Source of the DNA: Acidobacteriaceae bacterium
GTDB lineage: Bacteria; Acidobacteriota; Terriglobia; Terriglobales; Acidobacteriaceae
Assembly (NCBI GenBank): GCA_021323655.1
Contig: JAJPKO010000050.1
Span: 1-64,000, forward strand
Reading direction: 5' to 3'
Length of the DNA stretch: 64,000 nt
Notes under the pieces: model-generated
Databases searched by the model: none
The model's input: only the letters and a program-made list of their open reading frames with translations
Told to the model about the DNA's origin: nothing
Shown here: positions 59,038-64,000 of the stretch, one piece after another
Layout: each line of letters begins with the position of its first letter
How positions within the stretch are numbered: position 1 is the stretch's first letter
Position numbers and translations under genes: made by a program

Positions 59038-60300
59038 TCATGCCTCAATCACTGCTACTTTCGCCTTTTTTCCTACGCGGACGACGATCCGGGCGGGGCG
59101 ATTCCGCACTTCGATGAATCGCTCCGTCGTCGTGGCGCCATCCAGATTTACGCCTGCGGCAACCTGCTTTTCCGCCTCTGTGCGCGACGGTTTCATGCCC
59201 AGCGCGACCAGCAGCTTGGCGGTATTGATGCGGACCGGGGCGGAAATCTCTGCCGGAACTTCTCCCGCAGCTACGCTGGAAAGGGCGATCCTGGCTTCCT
59301 CGGTGATGGCGGCCGTATCTTTCTGCTGGAAGAGGCGCGACCACTGTTCTGCGGCTTCGCGCGCGGCGTCCTCGGAAGAAAACCCGGCGACGATGGTGTG
59401 CGCAAGCCGCTTCTTGGCCTCCATTGGATGCAGCGCGCCGCTCTGAACGTCTGCTCGCATCTTTTCAATTTCGGACTGGCGCAGGTCAGTGAGCAGGGTC
59501 CAGTAGCGCCACATCAGCTCATCGCTGATGGACATGAGCTTGCCGTACATTTCCTGCGGGGGCTCGTTCACTCCGACAGCGTTGCCAAGCGACTTCGACA
59601 TCTTCTGCACGCCATCGAGTCCCTCAATGATGGGCGTCATCAGAACAATTTGTGGTTCCTGGCCGAAGTCGCGCTGGAGTTCGCGTCCCGCGAGGAGATT
59701 GAATTTCTGGTCGGTGCCGCCAAGCTCCACATCGGCCTTCAGCGCGACGGAATCGTACCCCTGCATCAAGGGGTACAGAAGCTCATGCAATGAGATGGGC
59801 TGCTCATCCTGAAAGCGCTTGTGGAAGTCTTCCCGCTCCAGCATCTGAGAAACGGTAAACTTTGCGGCCAGCCGGATGACGCCTTCAAAGCCAAGCTTGT
59901 CGAGCCACTCGGAGTTGAAGCGCACTTCGGTCTTTTCACGGCCGAGAATGCGGAAGACCTGGTCGGTATAGGTCCTGGCGTTCTGCTGGATCTCGTCGCG
60001 TGTGAGCGGCTTGCGGGTGGCGGAACGGCCGGTAGGATCCCCGATGAGCGCGGTGAAGTCGCCCACCAGAAAGATGACCTGATGGCCGAGGTCCTGGAAG
60101 TGCTTGAGCTTGCGCATCAGCACGGTGTGGCCTAAGTGAAGGTCGGGCGCGGTGGGGTCGAAACCGGCCTTGACGCGCAGAGGCGTGCCGGTCTGGCGCG
60201 ATTTTTCCAGGCGGTCTCTCAAATCAGAGATGCGGATGATTTCAGCCGCGCCCTTTTCCAGGAGATCGAGCTGCTCTTTGACAGGAAGAAAGTTGGACAT
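59038..60300 (-). CDS. tyrS: tyrosine--tRNA ligase
   Basis: A 420-residue class I synthetase. The ATG at 60300 gives [17 protein letters not shown]. The HIGH signature is [13 protein letters not shown] and the KMSKS loop is [13 protein letters not shown]. Between them are [14 protein letters not shown] and the tyrosine-site segment [29 protein letters not shown], typical of the longer TyrRS branch. The C-terminal S4 domain ends [17 protein letters not shown]. Longer upstream frame not used. Confidence 0.97.
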   Translation of the reverse strand: MSNFLPVKEQLDLLEKGAAEIIRISDLRDRLEKSRQTGTPLRVKAGFDPTAPDLHLGHTVLMRKLKHFQDLGHQVIFLVGDFTALIGDPTGRSATRKPLTRDEIQQNARTYTDQVFRILGREKTEVRFNSEWLDKLGFEGVIRLAAKFTVSQMLEREDFHKRFQDEQPISLHELLYPLMQGYDSVALKADVELGGTDQKFNLLAGRELQRDFGQEPQIVLMTPIIEGLDGVQKMSKSLGNAVGVNEPPQEMYGKLMSISDELMWRYWTLLTDLRQSEIEKMRADVQSGALHPMEAKKRLAHTIVAGFSSEDAAREAAEQWSRLFQQKDTAAITEEARIALSSVAAGEVPAEISAPVRINTAKLLVALGMKPSRTEAEKQVAAGVNLDGATTTERFIEVRNRPARIVVRVGKKAKVAVIEA

Positions 60301-60354
60301 TGCTGCATTCAGTATAAAGAGGAGTTCTGGTCCTCTGGCGCATAATAGTCTGCG

Positions 60355-61422
60355 ATGGACATTGAACAGTTGCGCAAATTTCTTCTGAAGCTGCCGCACG
60401 TGGAAGAGACGATGCAGTGGGGAGCCAGCCTCGTCTTCTGGGCAGGGAGCAAGGCCGTTGGAGGAAAGATGTTTGCGGTCGCCGATCTGGATGGCACCAG
60501 CAAAGGGGTCCTGTCATTTGCCGCCGGACCAGAGCGTTTCCATGAACTGCTGGAAAGGGAAGGCCTCATCCCTGCTCCGTATCTGGCGCGCGCTTACTGG
60601 GTCTGCATGGAACGCTGGAACATACTGCCGGAACGAGAACTGAAAGAGAACCTGACGCTCGCCTATGAGCTTGTCTTTGCCAAACTGCCGAAACGGACCA
60701 AAGATGCGCTTGCTACGTCAAAGCCAAAACCGGAAAAGCGAGGCGCCTCCGGGAGTAAAAAAACAGGAAAGCGTGATCAGCGCGGCCTGCTTCAATCTCA
60801 TGTACTATTCTCATCAGGAATGATTTTCTCGGCCGCTGAAATCGCGCAGAAACATGACCGCTTTACCACCCACTGGCATGAGCAGAGGCCCGGACTTCCA
60901 CCGGAGAGCTACGGCGCATTTCTGGATACGGTGATTGCGCAGCATCAGGCGAACTTTGAGCTGTGGCATACCGAGGACAAGGCCCGCATTCCCAACGCGA
61001 CCGACCACGACATTGCCGAAGTAAAACGCGCGATTGACCGCATCAACCAGCGGCGCAATGATCTTGCGGAACGCTGCGATGAGCTGCTGCTCGACCATCT
61101 GCGCACGCGCAACCTGCCCAATCCCGGGGCCGAGCTGAATTCAGAGAGCCCGGGACTTATGATTGACCGGCTTTCCATTCTGGCCCTGAAGCTGTTTCAT
61201 ACGCAGGAAGAGATCGAGCGGAAAGATGCTCCGGAAGGACACGCGGAACGCAACCGTCAGCGATACGCCATCCTGAAGGAACAGCGGGATGATCTGGTGG
61301 ATTGCCTGGACCGCCTTTGGCAGCAGACGCTTGCAGGACAGCGCCGATTCAAGCTCTATCGTCAACTGAAGATGTATAACGACCCGGCGCTCAATCCGGC
61401 AGTTTACAGATCTTCCAGCTAA
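60355..61422 (+). CDS. MmcQ/YjbR-domain - DUF4254 fusion protein
   Basis: A 355-residue protein in one frame. Residues 1-120 are an MmcQ/YjbR-like domain ([48 protein letters not shown]). A basic linker (about 121-145) follows. From Met156 (ATG at 60820) begins a complete DUF4254-type protein: [84 protein letters not shown]4254 proteins are normally separate; here the stop between the two is missing. Neither domain has a sure function. Confidence 0.75.
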   Translation: MDIEQLRKFLLKLPHVEETMQWGASLVFWAGSKAVGGKMFAVADLDGTSKGVLSFAAGPERFHELLEREGLIPAPYLARAYWVCMERWNILPERELKENLTLAYELVFAKLPKRTKDALATSKPKPEKRGASGSKKTGKRDQRGLLQSHVLFSSGMIFSAAEIAQKHDRFTTHWHEQRPGLPPESYGAFLDTVIAQHQANFELWHTEDKARIPNATDHDIAEVKRAIDRINQRRNDLAERCDELLLDHLRTRNLPNPGAELNSESPGLMIDRLSILALKLFHTQEEIERKDAPEGHAERNRQRYAILKEQRDDLVDCLDRLWQQTLAGQRRFKLYRQLKMYNDPALNPAVYRSSS

Positions 61423-61458
61423 AGCTGGCCCTGTGCCAAGGTCCAGCTTTTCGCCGCG

Positions 61459-62178
61459 TTACTTTACCTGAGCGTTGGGAGGGACAACGGCCACGGCCAC
61501 CTGCATCTGTGTGCCGTCCGGCAAATGCACATTTTTTCCCTTTGACGTAAAGGTGGCTGAATTCTGATCGTGGATATCACTCTTCAGCTCCACGCCGGGA
61601 ACACCCTGTTGCGCCTGGGTCTGATCCGGAACTCCCGTGCTGCCCATGCTGGGTGCTGACGGAGGAGGCGCGCTGGTGGTCTGCGCACCACCACCACTAC
61701 TGCTGCTGCCTGAGCCACCAGAGGGCGCCGGTGCTGCGACAGGGGCCGAAGGAGCGGACATGGGAGCTGCCGAGCCTCCGCCACTCTGGTCCATCATCAT
61801 GGCATTCATGGGCGGGGCGATCTGAACAATGGTGGCCTTGATGGGAAGCTGCTGTCCGTTTTTCAACTGCGCCTTGTCGAATGTGACCTGAATGACGGAA
61901 TCGCTCTTGTGCTCAGAGGGCTGCACCTGGTCCACATGGCCCATCAGCACGGTGTTTTTTGGCAGCTCAGGAGCGTCCGGTATTTTTACATCCTGCTGCA
62001 GTTTGGCGGTGACGGCATCTCCCTGCTTCGCTTTCTTTGCGTCGAGCGTGTGGTCGAGCGTCGCACGTGCCGGGGCCATCTGGATGGTCCTTGTCTGCTG
62101 GGGAGCCGGTACGTCCTGCGCATAGACGGTGCAGACGGCCATGGCACTCAAAATCCATGCACATGCACTGAACTTCAT
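61459..62178 (-). CDS. secreted protein with Ser/Gly/Pro-rich linker, unknown function
   Basis: A 239-residue protein with a signal peptide (FSACAWILSAMAVCTVYAQ) and a strong ribosome-binding site (GGAGAAGGAG, 8 bases upstream). N-terminal domain: ATLDHTLDAKKAKQGDAVTAKLQQD ... MGHVDQVQPSEHKSDSVIQVTF, a small beta domain often seen in acidobacterial exported proteins. It is followed by a 70-residue Ala/Pro/Ser/Gly linker and a short C-terminal beta stretch (NVHLPDGTQMQVAVAVV). No enzymatic motif. Confidence 0.6.
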   Translation of the reverse strand: MKFSACAWILSAMAVCTVYAQDVPAPQQTRTIQMAPARATLDHTLDAKKAKQGDAVTAKLQQDVKIPDAPELPKNTVLMGHVDQVQPSEHKSDSVIQVTFDKAQLKNGQQLPIKATIVQIAPPMNAMMMDQSGGGSAAPMSAPSAPVAAPAPSGGSGSSSSGGGAQTTSAPPPSAPSMGSTGVPDQTQAQQGVPGVELKSDIHDQNSATFTSKGKNVHLPDGTQMQVAVAVVPPNAQVK

Positions 62179-62230
62179 AGGCTAATCTCCTTCTCCTACA
62201 GTGGGAGGAGGAATTGGGGCTTTCTGTTGC

Positions 62231-64000
62231 CTATTGCACGGTCAATTGGACGGGCACGGTCTTCGTGAGTCCATCCAGAGTGGCATTGATGTTGATGGTG
62301 TAAGTGCTTGAAGGTGTTGAGCCTGAGGGTGGGGTACCCGAGCCGGAGCCGGAGCCTCCGCTGGCGCTGACCCCACAGGCCGTGGAAGCCAGAAGCGTGA
62401 CGGAAAGGATGCAGAAGAGCCACAGCCGCAGCAGGTTTTTGCGACTTCTGGAAATAAAGCAGAGACAAGGCAGAAAGGCGAAGGCCAGGGTCGTCATGCG
62501 CGGCCAGCGAAGAGCTGCATTCGTGCCGGTTCCGGTGGCGATGGTGACAGTGGCGGTCAGAGTGGCGGTGCCGGAGAGCGTTGCTACCGCAGCAAGGCCG
62601 GAGGTGCAGGTAGCATTCTGCGGGAGGCCGGAGCAGGCGATCTGGACAGGACCGCTGGAGCCGTTGACCGAGGCGATCTGCACCGTATACGCAGCCGACT
62701 GCCCATTTACGATGACCTGCGAGCTCTGCCCGGTCACAGCGATGGTGAAGTCTTCGCCGGTACCCTTCAGCGGCACGGAGTATGGCACGGGGAGCTGGCC
62801 AGCGCTGACCGTCAGTGTTCCCGTGCGCGATTGCGTCTGTGTGGGCGTAAAAGCAACGTCGAGCGTGCAGGCGCTGCCCACTGGCAGAGTTCCCTCGGAG
62901 GCACAGGAGTTGTCCGCGATCGCAAAATCGCCGGTGATGGCGAAGGCCAATCCGGTGAGTGCCACACCACCGTTGTTGCTGAGCGTAATGCGCTGCTTGC
63001 TGCTGGTGATATTGACGCCCTGTCCGCCAAAGTCTACGGACGTGGGCAGGAGTGTGACCCCGGCGGGAGCTACACCTGTGCCTGAAAGGGCCACCACTTG
63101 CGTACCTATCGCAGTGCCAATGCTCAGGTTTCCGCTTTCCGCGCCCGCTTGTTTTGGGGCGAAGGTCACAACGATGGCGCAGGAGGCGTGGCCGGGCAGC
63201 AGGCCGGAGCAGTTGTTCTGCGCGAGAAAGTCACCGCTGGGCACGACACTGATCTGCGCAAGCGTTGCGTCTCCCGTATTGGTCAGGGTGACCGTCTGAG
63301 GACTGCTTTGATTTCCGACGGTGACAGGTGTTGCGAAATTGAGGTTTGTTGTCGAGAGCTGCGCTGTGGCCTGCGTCTGCCCGTTGCCTGAGAGCAGAAC
63401 CACCTGCGTACTGGTCCCATTGCTGATGCTGAACGTACCGCTGCGTGCGCCCGATGCAGTGGGCGTAAAAGCAATGCGAACGGCGCAGGCAAAGTTTGGC
63501 GGCAGGGAAGTGCCGCAGGTGTTGGCAATGATCTGGAAGTCTCCGGAAATGGAGGGCGGCTGCAGATTCATGCTGACGCCTCCGGTGTTGGCAATGCTGA
63601 TGTCCTGCGTTGTGCTGGTTGTGCTCACCATGACACTGCCGAAGCTCAGGCTTCCCGGCGTAACCACCAGGGTGCCTGGAGCAAGCCCGCTGCCGGAGAG
63701 CGTGGCTGTAAGCTGGCCTCCGGGGAGATTGCCATAAACGATGAGTGTGCCCTGGATGGCGCCTGTCTGCTGCGGCGTAAAAGTGACCTGAATCTCACAG
63801 CTCTGTGCGGGCGCGATTGGCTGCTGGAGGCAAGTGTCGGTCTCAGCGAAACTTTGGCTGGCTGTGATGCTGGTGACCGCCAGCGAAATGCTTCCAGTAT
63901 TTGTGACGGTGATGGTCTGCGGACTGCTCGTGGTGTTCTGCGTTTGCCCTGAGAAGAGAAGCGCGATGGGCGTGAGCGTAGCCGTCGTTGACTGTGCGCT
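62231..64000 (-). CDS. choice-of-anchor D / ASPM-SPD-2-Hydin-type repeat protein, partial
   Basis: The reading frame enters from the right edge without a stop, so the N-terminus is missing. At least five immunoglobulin-like repeats of about 100 residues are visible, each with a pattern such as PGSLSFGSVMV ... ISIANTGGV ... FAIIANTCGTSL-like ... VRIAFTPTASGARSGTFSI, followed by LSGNG or LSGTG. Next come an Ig-like domain (AYTVQIASVNGSSGPVQIAC), a hydrophobic pair of segments (LAFAFLPCLCFISRSRK and LLRLWLFCILSVTLLAST), a Ser/Gly linker, and a final beta segment. This layout is a hallmark of large acidobacterial surface proteins with adhesion-like or structural roles. Confidence 0.85.
   Translation of the reverse strand, partial: SAQSTTATLTPIALLFSGQTQNTTSSPQTITVTNTGSISLAVTSITASQSFAETDTCLQQPIAPAQSCEIQVTFTPQQTGAIQGTLIVYGNLPGGQLTATLSGSGLAPGTLVVTPGSLSFGSVMVSTTSTTQDISIANTGGVSMNLQPPSISGDFQIIANTCGTSLPPNFACAVRIAFTPTASGARSGTFSISNGTSTQVVLLSGNGQTQATAQLSTTNLNFATPVTVGNQSSPQTVTLTNTGDATLAQISVVPSGDFLAQNNCSGLLPGHASCAIVVTFAPKQAGAESGNLSIGTAIGTQVVALSGTGVAPAGVTLLPTSVDFGGQGVNITSSKQRITLSNNGGVALTGLAFAITGDFAIADNSCASEGTLPVGSACTLDVAFTPTQTQSRTGTLTVSAGQLPVPYSVPLKGTGEDFTIAVTGQSSQVIVNGQSAAYTVQIASVNGSSGPVQIACSGLPQNATCTSGLAAVATLSGTATLTATVTIATGTGTNAALRWPRMTTLAFAFLPCLCFISRSRKNLLRLWLFCILSVTLLASTACGVSASGGSGSGSGTPPSGSTPSSTYTININATLDGLTKTVPVQLTVQ

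Noticed and set aside
1-64000. CRISPR arrays, insertion sequences, prophage genes, rRNA genes
   Set aside because: No regularly spaced repeats, transposase or phage structural genes, and no rRNA sequence were seen.

Overview
The window looks like chromosomal DNA from an acidobacterium of the class Terriglobia (Acidobacteriaceae-like). The evidence is indirect. It has an Oar-type TonB-dependent receptor with an N-terminal carboxypeptidase-regulatory domain, a choice-of-anchor-D repeat protein with a C-terminal membrane anchor, several tiny zinc-ribbon proteins of acidobacterial type, a CADD-type folate protein, a split KdpD, and moderately GC-rich coding sequence. No 16S rRNA lies in the window, so genus cannot be given.

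Layout. 0.1-3.7 kb: a frameshifted RlmI-like rRNA methyltransferase and the stringent-response enzyme Rsh. 3.9-10.5 kb: yraN, a translationally coupled pair of secreted PLC-like and PHP-domain proteins, and the large TonB-type receptor. 10.7-12.8 kb: panB-panC and an RcnR-like metal sensor. 13.0-19.4 kb: a sodium:solute symporter, rodA, and an RNase E/G gene with a one-base frameshift near its start and a very long acidic insertion inside its S1 domain. 19.5-25.9 kb: a polysaccharide deacetylase, a deoxynucleoside kinase, a secreted LolA-fold-like protein with an SDR, a type IV pilin-like protein, an antitoxin relic and an S9 peptidase. 25.9-31.1 kb: a stand-alone KdpD sensor domain coupled to a membrane kinase lacking the phospho-accepting His, a GH144-like glucanase and a small outer-membrane barrel. 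31.5-37.1 kb: phoH-ybeY-corC, a divergent VKOR/DsbA-like pair, era and lolA. 37.1-48.1 kb: an ABC permease, a truncated RodZ-like protein, pheS-pheT (PheT without its OB tRNA-binding domain), RNase R, bactofilin, and a LysR regulator with a YeiH-type exporter. 48.4-50.7 kb: a 56-residue protein and dnaK. 50.9-52.9 kb: an AT-richer accessory island. 53.0-64.0 kb: an EmrB-type efflux pump, tRNA-Leu(CAG), OsmC, small zinc proteins, a DSD1-type PLP enzyme, a MerR regulator, the CADD protein, tyrS, an MmcQ/YjbR-DUF4254 fusion and two secreted or surface proteins, the last cut by the window end.

The most interesting region is 50,962-52,865. An Hcp/TssD-like tube protein faces an operon encoding a polymorphic toxin, whose C-terminal ~120 residues match the bacterial RNase A-like (CdiA-CT) toxin domain, followed by two tandem paralogous CdiI_2-type immunity genes. 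It reads as a compact interbacterial competition cassette without any secretion machinery in the window. Other notable points are the His-less split KdpD kinase, the roughly 500-residue insertion inside the RNase E/G S1 fold, the RcnR-type metal ligand set translationally coupled to panC, and a start-proximal hairpin that would pair the RNase E/G ribosome-binding site.

Two conserved housekeeping genes (the RlmI-like gene and RNase E/G) each need one added base to read through. This points to assembly errors at least as much as to real gene loss. All calls are from reading the sequence; no database search was possible.
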